A stretch of 64,000 nucleotides of DNA from Roridomyces roridus (taxonomy: Eukaryota > Basidiomycota > Agaricomycetes > Agaricales > Mycenaceae): NCBI GenBank assembly GCA_029378245.1, contig JARKIF010000032.1:1-64000 (forward strand), read 5' to 3'. Position numbers and translations under genes: made by a program. The first letter of the stretch is position 1, and every line of letters begins with the position of its first letter. A model generated the notes under the pieces. The model searched no databases. It saw nothing but the letters and a program-made list of their open reading frames with translations, and was not told the origin of the DNA. This document shows positions 22,647 to 35,291 of this stretch, piece by piece.

Positions 22647-25600
22647 ATGGCCACTTCTTCATATCGCCCAATAACACCCATCACAACCATCTCCATTCCG
22701 GGCTATGAACTCGTTTCCGCACTGTCTTTCGACCCTGTCTCCGATGCTCTCTGGGCTGGCTCAGAGGCCGGAAGCGTCGCCTCGTATTATGGCACGCAAG
22801 GCATGCGCGGTGTTATGTTTCCAGTCGGCGGACGCATGGCCGTGAGCAAGATCATCGCCGGAGAAAACTATGTAAGAGCACTGGGCGTTGCCGGAGAAGG
22901 GTTGGGTTCTTGGTCCAAGGGTGGTGTGAATAAGTGGTTTTGTCGGTCAGTCCGTGTCCATCCCTTCGTCCTCTTCTTAATATATTGCCCAGTCCACCTC
23001 CCAATCTGACCACCTTTTCCAATGTCTCGACCGCGTCCTCCGTTCTGGCCGCCGCTTCTACGAGCTGCGAATTGTTGCTGCTGAATTCAATGACCGGCAA
23101 TATCTTGCGTCAAGCCCCACTCCGTCCATGCTTACGCACCTGGAATTCTCGCATTCCGCCATCTTTTCTGGCTCCGCAGACGGATATCTGCGAACCCACG
23201 ATCCTCGAACAGCAATGAACAGACCAGAGAGTCAAATTATCATCCATTACGGCGGTATACAAGGTCTGCAGACCACGGGCAACTTTATTTTCACAATCGG
23301 CTTGGGTGTGAGGTGCTCAATACCATTTTCGGTCGGGTGCTTAAGCTGATTCACCTCCAGACAATCTCGTCCTTTCCCAGACCCACTGGTGAAAGTATAC
23401 GACCTGCGCACCATGCGGCCGCTTCCGCCCATTCCCTTTTCCTCAAGTCCTGCCTTCATAAATATCGTTCCAAAACGAGCGGCCACTGTCGCAGTCACCT
23501 CTAACTCTGGCCTAATCAATATTGTCGATGTTTCAACGGCAGCAAGTGAGTTTTATCAGGTATGATTTCTTCCTCCGAACGACTTATTCCTCATTACCCT
23601 CTCCAGCTGGATGTTTCATCGTATGTTACGTCTGTCGCGGTTTCCCCGACTGGCGCGTACCTGGCTTGCGGAGATGCGGAGGGCAATATACACCTAATGT
23701 CACAAATCGACGAAGAAGGTTCTATTCCTTTCAATGGATTCGATGGTCAGCCCGTCGAGTGGGCGGACACGCCCGCACCACTTGAACAAATTGAATGGAA
23801 CGACTCGACACCGCTGAATCGAATAGGATTGCCTTACTACGATTCGCGGCTTCTCTCTTCGTGGTCGCATCATTTTATATCGCCTCCCATAAGCTATCCT
23901 CCCCATCCAAAGATCCCACCTCAAATACTCACCACCATGAAGTGGAATGACAATGTTGCCTATGCTGCCCTTCCGAAAGAGTTGAAGGGGCGGCGGAACA
24001 TGGTCGTGGCTGGCACCCGAAACAAAAAGGGTCGATTCCGCAGTGGAAAATCGCGCGGAAACGACGTATGTTTACCCGTGTTTATCTGCTACGCTGATCG
24101 GTCTTCCAGATGGATCCTGATACCCCAACATGGGAGTACGCAGCGAGTGTGGTTCCACGCATGTACAGGAAAGTAGAAATCGAGTATTCCAAATTTGGAG
24201 TGGAGGACTTTGACTTCGGGTCAGTACAATGTATGCCATGCCGATTGCTGCTGATATTCCGCAGCTTTTACAACAAAACGGACTATAGTGGACTGGAAAC
24301 CCATATTCTCAATTCGTATACCAATGCTATAGTACAGGTTGGTTTATCCTTGCACCTTCCCAACTCCTCTTACGGGTTTTTTAGGTTATGCACTACAGCA
24401 CTCCAATACGGCGACTCGCAAAGTCACACATCACAACCAGTTGCCCGCGAGAACACTGCCTGCTCTGCGAATTGGGTTTCGCGGTCCGTATGCTCGAAGA
24501 CGCGCGCGGAACGAATTGCCAAGCAAGCAATTTCTGCAAGACTGTTGGTGTGCTGGCCCACTGTAAGTGTCCGATGCTTCTTTGGGGTTGACTACTTATT
24601 CTCAACAGCCTCCAACGCCATCGAGCTCATTGACTACGGTCGTGAACCCGCCGAGGTGGATTACGCCCTGATGATCCAAACCTTCCACCGGTTCTTGCTG
24701 GATCATCTCATCTCGGAGGGAAACACCTTCCCTCACAACCCAGTGATCCTCAAGAACCCGGCTGTCCCTCAGGGAGCGTTGATTCCTGCTGCTACCCCCG
24801 TGACGCAACTTCTTGGAATCGACGCCAAGAACGTCATCACGTGCATGAATTGCCTATCCGTTCGAGAGAAGGAAAACATGACTCACATCGTTGACCTGGC
24901 GTACCCGCGTCCTGTAAGCAAATTCCACATTTGTGTTCGTGTTGTCTAACGTCTCGCAGGTGCAGACTGACATGGATTTTGCCACGATTCTACGCAATTC
25001 CCTTTTACGCCAGATGTCGCATAAAGCCACCTGTCAAATGTGCAAGCACTTTGCCAATTTCTCGTCTCGCCGTTCTATTGCAAGCCGGGATTTGCCTCCC
25101 ATTTTGGCTATCAATGCGTCTGTATATACTCCTGAAACTTTCAGCTATTGGCAAGACGGCCGGAACCAGACGTTCCTTAAATCTCAGATTCAGCTGCATG
25201 GGCAGGTCGAGGGCGTAGACGATCCTGAAGTTGTCGTTTACTCACTTCGGTCCATGGTGGTGCAGATTGTCACCAAGGAAAAGAATTCACACCTGGTGGC
25301 CATTGTTAAAAGTTTGTATTCTGGTCTTGACACGTCATTATTGAACTCAAACTCCTCCAACAGTCCCCGAGGCTGAAGGACGCCAGGATCTCGCAAGTCC
25401 CTGGTTTGTTTTCAATGACTTCATGGTGCAGAATGTTTCCGAGGAAGAAGCATTGAGTTTCCCCGATTCGTGGAAGGTACGATGCAGTCTCCGTGGTTGG
25501 TCGTTTGCTTGACAGCATTTTAGATTCCAGCCATTCTCTACTTTGAACGCACCGATCGTCATGCCGTGCTTGATTTTAGCGCTCTACCTTTTGAAATGGA

Positions 25601-26644
25601 CGCTTCCATTCTCAGTCACGATAGTTCCATATCTTTGTGAGTGCATCCGTCGTTCTGTTTTCACGGTCTCATACTTCTCAGGAATCGAGATATAAGTAGG
25701 ATCAAGCACGAGTGCCTCAGTTACGACGAACTCCCCAAACCTGGTACATTCGTGGCGATTGATGCGGAATTCGTGTCGATGCAGCAGGTACGCATTGCTT
25801 TGACTCGCACTCTTTTTTGTTGATTTGCTCGATAGGAAGAGACTGAATTCCGTTCCGATGGGAGTAAGCAAGTTCTTCGGCCAGCAAGACTCAGTCTCGC
25901 CAGGGTCTCTGTTCTGCGTGGCGATGGGCCGAAGCAGGGCTTGCCGTTCATCGATGACCACATACACACCAGTGAGGTCATTGTAGACTACCTTACCGAG
26001 TTCTCCGGCATTCGATGTAAGTTTTATTGTTTTCACTACAGTTCCCTCTGACCCCGTTTAGTCGGAGACTTGGACCCGGCACTCTCGCCACACACGTTGA
26101 CACCACTCAAACTCGTGTACAAAAAGCTGCGGCTCTTGGTGGACCGCGGCTGTGTATTTATCGGGCATGGTCTTTCAAAGGACTTCCGCATAATCAGTGA
26201 GTGGTCGTCGTCATTCAGTCATTGGCTGATGGGAGGACAGATATCTTTGTGCCGCCGGACCAGGTCGTTGACACAGTGGACCTCTATTTTCTGAAATCCC
26301 GGCAGCGCCGTTTGTCGCTGCGGTTCCTTTCGTGGTTTGTCCTGCACGAGAACATACAAACGGACAATCACGACTCGATCGAGGATGCACGCTCTGCTTT
26401 GAATCTTTTCAAAAGATATCTCGAATTCGAAGCAGACAACGTGTTTGAACAGAAGCTGGAGGAGTTGTACAAGGAGGGCCGGCAATATAACTTCAGACCG
26501 CCGCCCCCGGAGGGCCCCGCGGCTCAGCAGGTGTCGTCTGAAACAACGACGTCAAACCAGCTTGCATTTTTCGCGCACGCGCAGGATGGGATGTATCCAA
26601 TGAGTCACAGTAGCACACCACGGAGTTGGCGGAGGGAGAGATAA
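22647..26644 (+). CDS. PAN2: PAN2, catalytic subunit of the poly(A) nuclease
   Basis: The PAN2-PAN3 complex starts shortening of mRNA poly(A) tails in the cytoplasm. N-terminal WD40 part: [38 protein letters not shown]. Then the PAN3-binding linker, and the catalytically dead ubiquitin-hydrolase domain ([16 protein letters not shown] and [12 protein letters not shown]). The RNase-D/DEDD exonuclease follows: [47 protein letters not shown], and [14 protein letters not shown] supply the four acidic ligands (Asp, Glu, Asp, Asp) and the His. Many introns of about 50 nt. The next gene, NOT4, starts 143 bp on in the same orientation. Confidence 0.93.
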
Positions 26645-26786
26645 TATCATTTGATGACTGTTGTTTCTGTCCGGGAGCTGTGCAAAGTAACGAGAGCAAA
26701 CAGTTACAAAAACCTCTCTCTGCTCATCCGCGTGGCCACCCGACCGTCGATCCTCTCCAACGCCTTGCACTCGAATACACAACGCC

Positions 26787-29700
26787 ATGTCGCGACTCCA
26801 CCCTCTCCCCGCACCCGTCGTTCACGCTGGTTTTTCCGTTTCTCAATCAAAGCAGACCGTTCTGGCTGGCGTCCAAGACGCGTATTGGAGCGACGACGAA
26901 GCCGTACGTCTCTCTACTTTCCTTCTCGCCCATCTCATTCTTCGTTCAGGAGGACGCGGAATGCCCTCTTTGTCTTGAGGAAATGGATATTTCCGACCTC
27001 AATTTCAAGCCCTGCGTTTGTGGCTACCAGGTGCGTCCTCTTTCTGCCCCGCCTGGTGTCTTATTCATCCTCTGTAGATTTGCCGCTTTTGCTGGCATCA
27101 TATCAAAGAGAATCTCAACAAGCGCTGCCCGGCGTGCAGACGGATCTACACTGACGAGGGTGTGGAGTTCAAGCCCATTGCCGCCCAAGAGTGCGTGTAT
27201 TCGCGTCCCTATTATCTCAGTGGCAGGCGCCTGATGACCTCTATTTTCGTAGCCACAAGCGCCTCACCCAACAGAAGAAACAGCGAGAGCGAGAACGCAA
27301 AGAGCTCGATGCACTCGGCAGGCGGAACCTCGCCAATGTCCGCGTCGTGCAGCGCAATGTCGTCTACATAGTCGGCATTGGTCCCCGCTTTGCCAAAGAA
27401 GAGGTGCGATCACAGCGCCTCGCGTTTTGCAGCCCTCGGTTCTTACTAATCCGTCTCAAGCTCATTCCTACTCTACGATCGAACGAGTACTTTGGGCAGT
27501 ACGGCAAGATCACCAAGATTCTTCTCGTCAAGCGGACGCCTTCTGGAGGCGGTGCGCCTGTTGTTGGCCTGTACATCACCTACCATCGACGGGAGGATGC
27601 CGCGCGTGCCATCAGCGCCGTAGATGGCTCCGCGTCTCCCGGCGGTGGTCGCGAGATCATGCGTGCGAGCCATGGGACTACCAAGTACTGCATGGCGTTT
27701 CTGCGCGGCGTGAGCTGCAGTGATCACGGATGTATGAATTTGCACGAATGGGGTGACGAAAAGGACTGTTTTACGAAGAGGATCTGACGACTCTGTACGT
27801 GTCTTTTTCTCGTCAAGCTCATGGACTCATTACATTCAGGAAACATACCATGAAAGCCACCGAGAGTCGGACGAGAACAGTGGTTGGAAGCAAAAAAGAC
27901 GATGCAGAGGGTCTGTTTTCCAGCTCTCATCTTTATCAAGTCCTCACAGGAACACAGGACTACCAAAAGCCGCTGCTTGGGGCAAAGGTCCGACGACCAC
28001 ACCGGCGCCAGTACCTGCACCCATCCCAGCCACTCCGCCAATACCATCTTCACGACCTGCTCGTCGCGGAGCAGGCGGTACACGGCAGAGTCGCAACCCT
28101 GTACCTTCTGTGACGCCTGCAAGCAAAGATCGTAAGGTTACGCACGTCAAGACTCCTTCGCAGCCAACTCCCTCCTCACGGCCATCCACCCCCTCTGTAC
28201 CCTCCACTGAAACCAAGACTTCGAAAGCAAAGAAAGAAGTCACCGCCGCACCGCCACCGTCTTCTTCTCCCGCCCCGTCTGCCACAGCCGACTCTGATGC
28301 GGGCTCTGCCTCACAGGATGCAGTACCCGTTCGACCCCAATCCACGGATTCCGTGATGTCATCCACACCGTCCGTGCCACCTGGTTTACCTGCCATTCCG
28401 CCTGGTCTTTCTGGTCCGCCTGGTATTTCTGGTCCGCCAGGTATTGCGGCACCTAGTCGGCCTCCCCGGGTCGGTACTGCCTCCCCGCAAACCCCCCTTT
28501 TGGCCTCTCAATCCTCGTATCAAATGTCTACTGCAGCTCGTGCGCTGCTTGATGATGTCAAACAGCGACGCGAGATGGCGCCAACACCCGTCATACCACT
28601 TTTCCCAGACTTTGATCGCACTTTGGACGTTCTTGCCGGTCAAGATGGTGGGGGAGGTTTCAGCTTTAATTTGGATCCCTCCCTGGCGGGATCTGATGTC
28701 GATGCTGGTGCCGACCTGTTACCTGACTTTGAGGCAGAAGCCAAGACCCCATTTCACGGCACATATATCGATGCATTCCCTGCATTGCGTTCGTCCGCGT
28801 CACCCAGCTCTTCTCCCTTCATGGCACCACCAGGTTTGCCGTATCCACACAATCCTAGTCGCGCCATCTACGACCCGTTGTCCATGCGCCCCCCGATGAC
28901 CCCCATCGAACGGCAATCCACGGGCGGGTCGAGCTACATGGGCTCCTTCAATCCTTTTGCAGATGCGGGAGAGGAATCGTCGAGCCCCAACCCACCCCGC
29001 CAGTATTCTCCCCTGGAAGACGATCCAAGCCGGAAGATGTCGCGGTTTGGGTTCGCGCGGGGTCGACAAGGATCGACGGCTACTTCGTCGCCGGTGCATG
29101 TTCCATCACCTCTCGCGAGCAATGCGAGTGAAAACCACTCGTTTTACAATTCGTCCGACACTGTCTCTTCGCCGCCAGCGGCACCTCCTCCCCAGTGGGG
29201 GTCATATTATTCGCTCAACGGCTCGGCCACAAGTTCACCTTTGGTGCCTCAAGCGCAGCCGGTGTACAATCAACAGCAGAGCAGGTTCCAGCCGTTTGAG
29301 TCGGGTGTTAGTGAGGCCCAGCTACGTGATTTTATTCAGAACAGTCGGGAAAGGGCTACACCCAATGGTATGAAGTTTCTTTCGGCATGCCCATGTAATC
29401 TGATTTTTTTCCAGAACCGACACCGCCCTTTGGCATGACGCCCTCTCAATCCTTCGCAGACCCAGCAATTATGGCTGCCCAGTTCGCGCCGCCAAATGGC
29501 TATAACCACAATCCCATGGCATACGGCCCTCCACCCGGGTTGTCTTATGGCGCGCCACCAGGCATATTACAACATCCAGCTGCTCAAGCTGTGGACAACA
29601 TGGAGAGTAACGGATCCGCACATGGTGAGTCTATTTCCATTCCTATCGAGAGGAGGGAGGACCGTGTACCGAGTGCCGTACTTTCTCAGTGCGGAAAATC

Positions 29701-31428
29701 TACTATCGGCATTGAGGCAATCTACACTCCCGCATGGACACTCTCGACCGGATTTTCTACATCATCACCCCGTCATCCACCCATGAACTCGTTCTCCCTC
29801 CTCTCACTCTCCTCTTGAGGGTACGGGTCGTCGTCTGTCTTTGACGCTGACGTTCTTCTTTTCTTGCCCGTTCTGTCCGTTTCCAGTGTCCACGACGGAC
29901 TCGCCTGTTGCGCCTTCTCTAGCGTTGTCGACCACGGACTTTCCTGCGTTGATGGCTGCTGCGGACTCTGGAGCGTCGGCTGGGCGCAAGGAGGAATCGC
30001 AGCCCGCGACGGATGAACCTACGCCCACACAGGATGACAAGGCGCTGGAAAAGGCTGAGCGCAAGGCGGCGAAGAAGGCGGCGGCTGCTGAGAAGGCGGC
30101 GGAGCGGCAGAAGATTGCCCAGGAGAAGGCCGCGATCAAGACAGCGGAGCGAGCTCGGATAGCACAAGAGAAGGCGGTCGAGAGGGAGAAGGCCGCAGCG
30201 GAGAAGGCAGAGCAGGAGCGGTTGCAGCAGGAGAAGGCAGCGAAGGAGAAGGCAGCGAAAGAGCAACAAGAGCGGGAACGGCTGGTCAAGCTGGAACAAC
30301 AACGGCAGGCGGAGTTGTTGGAGAAGGAGAAAGCGGCAGAGAAGGAGAAAGCCAGGCAAGCGGCAGCAGCAGCCAAGGCGGCCGAGTCCAAGCTGGTCAA
30401 GCGGCAAGAGCCGGCCGCGGCAGCGCCGGCGAAAACGGCAGCGCGGCAGACACCTGCTTCCAAGCCCGTGCCAGCGGCGGTCTCGGAACCTGTTGGGCAG
30501 GTTCCGCTTCTTTCAAAGAAACCCAAGAAGAACAAACCCGTCTCGAAACCGATCAAAGTGTCGACCAGGGAGGAGGAATATATTCCGGCCGACGAGTCCA
30601 ACACTGCGTTAAACGCCGAGGTCCCCTCTACCGCGAAGCCCTCGACTGCTACCTCGAGCTCCAATAACTCACGCGCGCAATCCTTGGAGCGTGAAATGCA
30701 GACGACGGTCGAAGAACTGTTGGAAGACCTTCACATCCTGAACCCCGCGATGGATCTTCCCAACCACATTTTCTTCGACGTCCACAAACTCAATCCGGCC
30801 AGCAAGATGCCGCTGGAGTATGGACCTTTGGTGCATGCCTTGTCCGCACTTTCTGTAGGCGGCGGGTCATTTGCGACTGGTGCCGGGTCTGGACCCGCCG
30901 ATACGGCCATTTCGTCGTTCCAGGAGTTGTTGGAGACGCTTACGCAGACGATTTCCGCTCTTCTTCGCCTCCTTCCTCGCACCACGTGGGATGAAAGCTC
31001 TTACTTTGACGGCGTTCTCGGTGAGATGCTCAAGGGCGGGGATTACGACAACAACCTGGACGATTCCAAAGACAACAACGTCGAGGCGTTGACACTCGCT
31101 CTCGAGCGGCGCGCGCGGTGGATGGAGGTGCAGCTGTCCAAGTTGGAAGAGTTGCATCGAGATATCAACACGGCAGCAGGTGCGCGCCGTCTTGTCCTTC
31201 AACGACAATGGTTGGGATCGCCACGGTTTCCTTCCGCGCATAGGGAACACCCTTCGTCGATTCGATAACATTGGATTGGTGGAGCAGGATGAGGTCACTC
31301 GGAGCATGTCGGCGGACGAGCTGGAGAAGAAGCTTGTAGTGGCGAAAGAAGCGGCTGTTTTCGCGGAGACGGAGGTGCGGGAGATGATGGAGAAGATGTC
31401 GAACATCAGACCTCTCGAGGACGAGTGA
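26787..31428 (+). CDS. NOT4: NOT4-type RING/RRM E3 ubiquitin ligase of CCR4-NOT, with an apparent one-base frame break
   Basis: Starts MSRLHPLPAPVV. The C4C4 RING finger reads ECPLCLEEMDISDLNFKPCV, then CGYQICRFCWHHIKENLNKR, then CPACRR. A coil (KRLTQQKKQRERERKELDAL), an RRM (VVYIVGIGPRFAKEE to AARAISAVDG) and a CCCH finger (YCMAFLRGVSCSDHGCMNLH) follow, then a long Pro/Ser-rich tail with GPP-like repeats, a Lys/Glu/Ala-rich helix (30040-30400) and a terminal coiled coil. In CCR4-NOT it links translation surveillance with decay. At 27776-27785 the frame breaks: CFTK should continue EDLTTL, but AAG AGG ATC TGA reads to a stop, one G short of the expected AAG GAG GAT CTG. Downstream exons stay open and conserved, so the gene is probably functional and the base doubtful. 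Confidence 0.85.
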
Positions 31429-31534
31429 ATTTAGGTAGAAGTATGTGTGCTGTAGAGTTACAATCCATGTCGGGAGGAGCTGATCTACTTGGTCGTGCGT
31501 TTAAGGAAGCTCATGCATTGTGCATTACAACTAC

Positions 31535-33798
31535 TCAATTCTTTTTGTCCGGATACAGCTAGTTCCAAGTATCAGACAAGATGATTCGACAGTAGGACGC
31601 TACTCACCTTGCCAGGATTGAACAGATTCTGTGGATCCACAGCCTGCTTTACCCGCCACATCAAATCCACCGTGCCCTGTCCCAGCTCCTCAACAAGATA
31701 GTCCTTCTTCCCGACACCCACACCATGCTCTCCCGTGCCTATCGATGTATTTAACATTTAATGCATCTCGCCATCAAATAAGAAGAGAAGACGAGTATAC
31801 TTACATGTTCCGTCCATGGAAAGCGCACGGTGTATGAGCCGATGAACTGCCTCGCTCACCAATTCGAGCTCCTTGTCGTCACGGAACAAAAGTAGGGCAT
31901 GAAAGTTGCCGTCACCGACATGCCCGACTATCGTGTGCGTCAACCCCGCCGCAGCCAGGTCTTTCTTGGTTTCGTAGACGAGTTGGGGGAGCTTGGATAC
32001 CGGGACACTGGTGCGAGTTGTTATTCAAGTAAGTACTAGAAACTCGGGGGGCGACTTACCAGACATCCGTAGTCCACAACTTCATATCCGGATACGCGCT
32101 GAGAGTAGACGTCAACGCGTACTTTCTCCCTTGCCATATCGACTCGGCTTCTTCATCGGTCGCAGCAAATTCAAACTTGCTGCTCCCGTGTTTCTTGACG
32201 ATAGCTTGGATGGTCTTGGACGCTAGCCGAATCGTGGGGTCGTCTCCTTGGATCTTGAAGAAAAGCGTGTCCTTGGTCGCGTACGGCTTGTCGATCAAAC
32301 CGCCCGAGTTTAATGCATCCATCATGTTGCTGTCCAAAAGCTCGATGCATTCTGAGAAGCTTCAGCTTCACCACAGGAGAGAAAGAAAGACAAAGCACAT
32401 ACGGACGTGAGGCCCATAGGGGGTATTTAATACCTCTTGAACGGCGCTGACTGCATGCCCGACGTCGGGGAACTGTGCCATGGCCACCTTGATTGGTAGA
32501 ACGGGTGCTAGCCGTAGTGTTGCTAGGAGGGTGGTGAGATCTCCTACCACGCATTATCCTCGCTCCTACCTTCTGTAACGATTCCAAGGGTGCCCTAACA
32601 CGCTTAAGAGAGGCAGAACATCAAGAGGGTGGGCGCTCACCTCCGAACCAATAAACAGTTTCGTCATGTCATATCCCGCAGCCGACTTTCTTGCTCTCCT
32701 TCTCGTCTTGATGACCTCTCCGTTGGGGAGAACGACAGTCTATTCTATATTCAATTCAGGGGAGATACACCGCTGGGCAGGATACTTGCGAGGTTGAGAA
32801 TCCATTCGCCTTTTGCAGTCCTTGGAAGCATAAGAATGGGGCTTGAATTGGAGAGGATACCCACCCGTATCGTACAGCATTGGCTAGCAAGAAATTCAAC
32901 GACGGAGAATACAAGCGTATTGGAACGACTGACTGCCACTGCATCCCGTTGCGACAATGCCTCCGATGGTCTGCAAGACTGGTATGTCAGCGCAGGCATG
33001 ATTGGCCAGCCGAATCGTACAGCGCCTGGTCCCGGATCGATTGGGAAGAAGAGTGGAATGCCCTTGTCTTTCAAAGTCTGGTTGAGGTCATCCCAACGAA
33101 CACCGGGCTGGCAGATAAGATCGGAGTCCTCCACGTTAATCTGCAATATCTGGTCCATGCGCGACATATCCAAGCAAATGCTCCCAGAGGGATACCCAGA
33201 GAAATGACCTTCGAGACTCGTCGCGCCAGCGTACGGCGTAATGGGAACCTTGAACTCCCTTGCAATGTTCACGGTCTTGACCACGTCCTCCGTCGACTGA
33301 GGGACGCACTACGACGGAATGGGGCGAGGTGGGATGGTAAGAATTCTCCGACGAGCCGACTGTGCGCAGAGTGTCGGCGTTTGTGTCGACACTTCCTGGC
33401 TCGGGAAGGTCTGCTGCAGCTTTTCGATGGCGGCACGGAGTTCGCTCGGGGAGGCATATTTCGGAGCATCGTTTTCGGTCGACGCCTATGAATTGTGAGT
33501 GTTCCTCGTGAACGCGACACTGGACACGCACGAATAGCGTTGAATCGACCCAGTTCGCGGCTTGAGTTATGAGCACGGCATAGAAGAGGGTCTGGACCAA
33601 GATTTTGGTCTTGAATGAGCCTTTGAAATTGTCCGACCACGGATTCCAGCTCGGTGCAGGCACGTCTAGCGGTGGCTTTGGTTCGAAACTACTTCGGAGG
33701 TTGGGTGGCGGGCGGTTGTATGTCACGGAAGTCGTCCCAAATGAGCTGCGTCGGGGTCGAGCATGAACGCGCAGACGGGCTGCAAACTGGCGGAACAT
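31535..33798 (-). CDS. DLD1: Mitochondrial FAD-linked D-lactate dehydrogenase (cytochrome)
   Basis: N-terminal presequence rich in Arg/Ser ([20 protein letters not shown]). FAD-binding PCMH domain: [61 protein letters not shown] and [18 protein letters not shown]. Then [22 protein letters not shown] exons and [14 protein letters not shown]. The C-terminus has [31 protein letters not shown] and [19 protein letters not shown]. It oxidises D-lactate to pyruvate at the inner mitochondrial membrane and passes electrons to cytochrome c. The intron at 32740-32789 uses a GC donor (GCAAGT). The start is 52 bp from the ATG of the divergent neighbour. Confidence 0.9.
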
Positions 33799-33850
33799 GA
33801 GTTGTGACTGCCTCGCGTCTTGTCATCTCCCACAAACGCCATCGCTCGCC

Positions 33851-34270
33851 ATGGCTCACAAGACCCACCCAGCCGCGATATTTTTTGGCGTCTTAACTGT
33901 CCTCATTCTCGCCCATTTCGTGTTTCTCGTCGCGCAACCACCCACCACCAGGCATTCACTAGGCCCAGCTGGACGATGGAGGACAGTTCGGAGCTCACTC
34001 GGTCTCCCGCCACCAAAGACGCGGAGGATACCCTCATTGGCCCTGCCTGTTCCCTCACGTTTTGATCTCAAACACAAGCGCGCGTTGGAAGAATTCGCAT
34101 ATTCACTTTCATGGACGTCGACGCGCCACCTCAGCTGTATTTCGCCGACGATGCTCGGGACGAAGGAGGTCGGAAAAGCTCAGGAAAGATTGGGAGAAGC
34201 AAAGGAGGAGATTGAAACGATTGCATCCATGTATTACTGTACTCTACTGTACCACCGCCGTAGCCTGTAA
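33851..34270 (+). CDS. Small single-pass membrane protein, hypothetical
   Basis: Start MAHKTHPAAIFFGVLTVLIL, with an N-terminal hydrophobic segment (AAIFFGVLTVLILAHFVFLV) that could be a membrane anchor or uncleaved signal. A basic region (RIPSLALPVPSRFDLKHKRA) and a Glu/Lys-rich helix (KEVGKAQERLGEAKEEIETI) follow. An alternative frame from 34112 (MDVDAPPQLYFADDARDEGG) suggests a possible missed splice, so the C-terminus is uncertain. No family recognised. It shares a very short divergent promoter with D-lactate dehydrogenase. Confidence 0.45.
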   Translation: MAHKTHPAAIFFGVLTVLILAHFVFLVAQPPTTRHSLGPAGRWRTVRSSLGLPPPKTRRIPSLALPVPSRFDLKHKRALEEFAYSLSWTSTRHLSCISPTMLGTKEVGKAQERLGEAKEEIETIASMYYCTLLYHRRSL

Positions 34271-35291
34271 AAAGAAGCAGTCAGCACATCGAACATTGTT
34301 GACGATGACCAGCGCCCCAAAGGATCAGACATCCAAAGGAAGGTCGTTTCACTTGCATCGCGCCTACCCCCGCTTCCCGCCCAGCGCACCCGAAGGCGGC
34401 CCACGCTCGACCAATGCCTTTTGGGTTCAACACGGTATGGAGGGGGAATGTAGACGTTCCGCACTGGGGGAGTGCTTACTGGACGCTTAAGAGGAAACTG
34501 CGAATGTCGGAAAGTTTTTCATCGTAAAAGGGGCGCGTGGTAGGGATGGATGGGAAGAGGAGAGTAGACTCACGACAGCGGTGCAGGACGTGAGAGTGGG
34601 GAAGAAGGGAAACTGAAAAGCAAGTCAGAATGGTGTTGAAAGCAATAAATAGCAGACAATGAGGATCAGACGAAATGGCACTGGCAAGTACACTGTGCGC
34701 CCCGTAGGACGCGAGTCTGCTGCGAACAGACATCTCTGTTCCTCGGCATGGTCGTGTAGGACGGGGAAGAGAATAAAGTCATCAGGAAAAAAGAGAATGG
34801 AGAGCAACTCACAGGAAGAGAGAGAAGATGGTGGTCGGACGACAAGATGTGAAAAATTTCCACTGTTTATATAGATTTGGAAGACTGTTTGTCTGTTGTG
34901 CTTTTGATGCTTTGATGCGACACGTGCAAGTCGCGCACCTTTTGGTTAGCCTTCCAGCCGAAGATCTCGAGCATTCTCAGTCAACATCTGCTTGGCCGAT
35001 CTTCAGCTTCCAGCTTGTACTGTCAACTCTAATCCGGAGGGAAGCCGAGGAGTGGAGTAAGCAACTTGCGTCTCGCGGTCGACATAGAATGGTTCCCGTC
35101 GCTGGCGAACCTCTCACCGTCGATACGAGCGCGCGTATTATCCAACGATCATTTCCTTCCCAGACTGTAGTTTTACTCACGCTTCCTTCCACTCCGATAA
35201 GTACACGGAATCCAGACGGAATCCCACACTGTTCAACTTCTGCACCTGGCCACGCCATCACTTGACCATAGATTCTTCTCATCCAACTATC
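34271..35291. other. About 1 kb without a confident gene
   Basis: Two minus-strand readings look weakly protein-like: 34234-34464 (RNVYIPPPYRVEPKRHW) and 34476-34733 (SVRSRLASYGAHSVLASAIS). Donor- and acceptor-like sites lie between them, so a small minus-strand gene is possible. No known family. The rest is probably promoter of the FAD monooxygenase. Confidence 0.35.

Noticed and set aside
27768..27794. Programmed ribosomal frameshift in NOT4
   Set aside because: No slippery heptamer or following stem is seen; a missing base is simpler.
29804..30664. Long minus-strand ORF rich in Ala, Ser and Phe opposite NOT4
   Set aside because: It mirrors the Lys/Glu/Ala-rich helix codons of NOT4 on the plus strand, and its composition is the expected shadow of that repeat.
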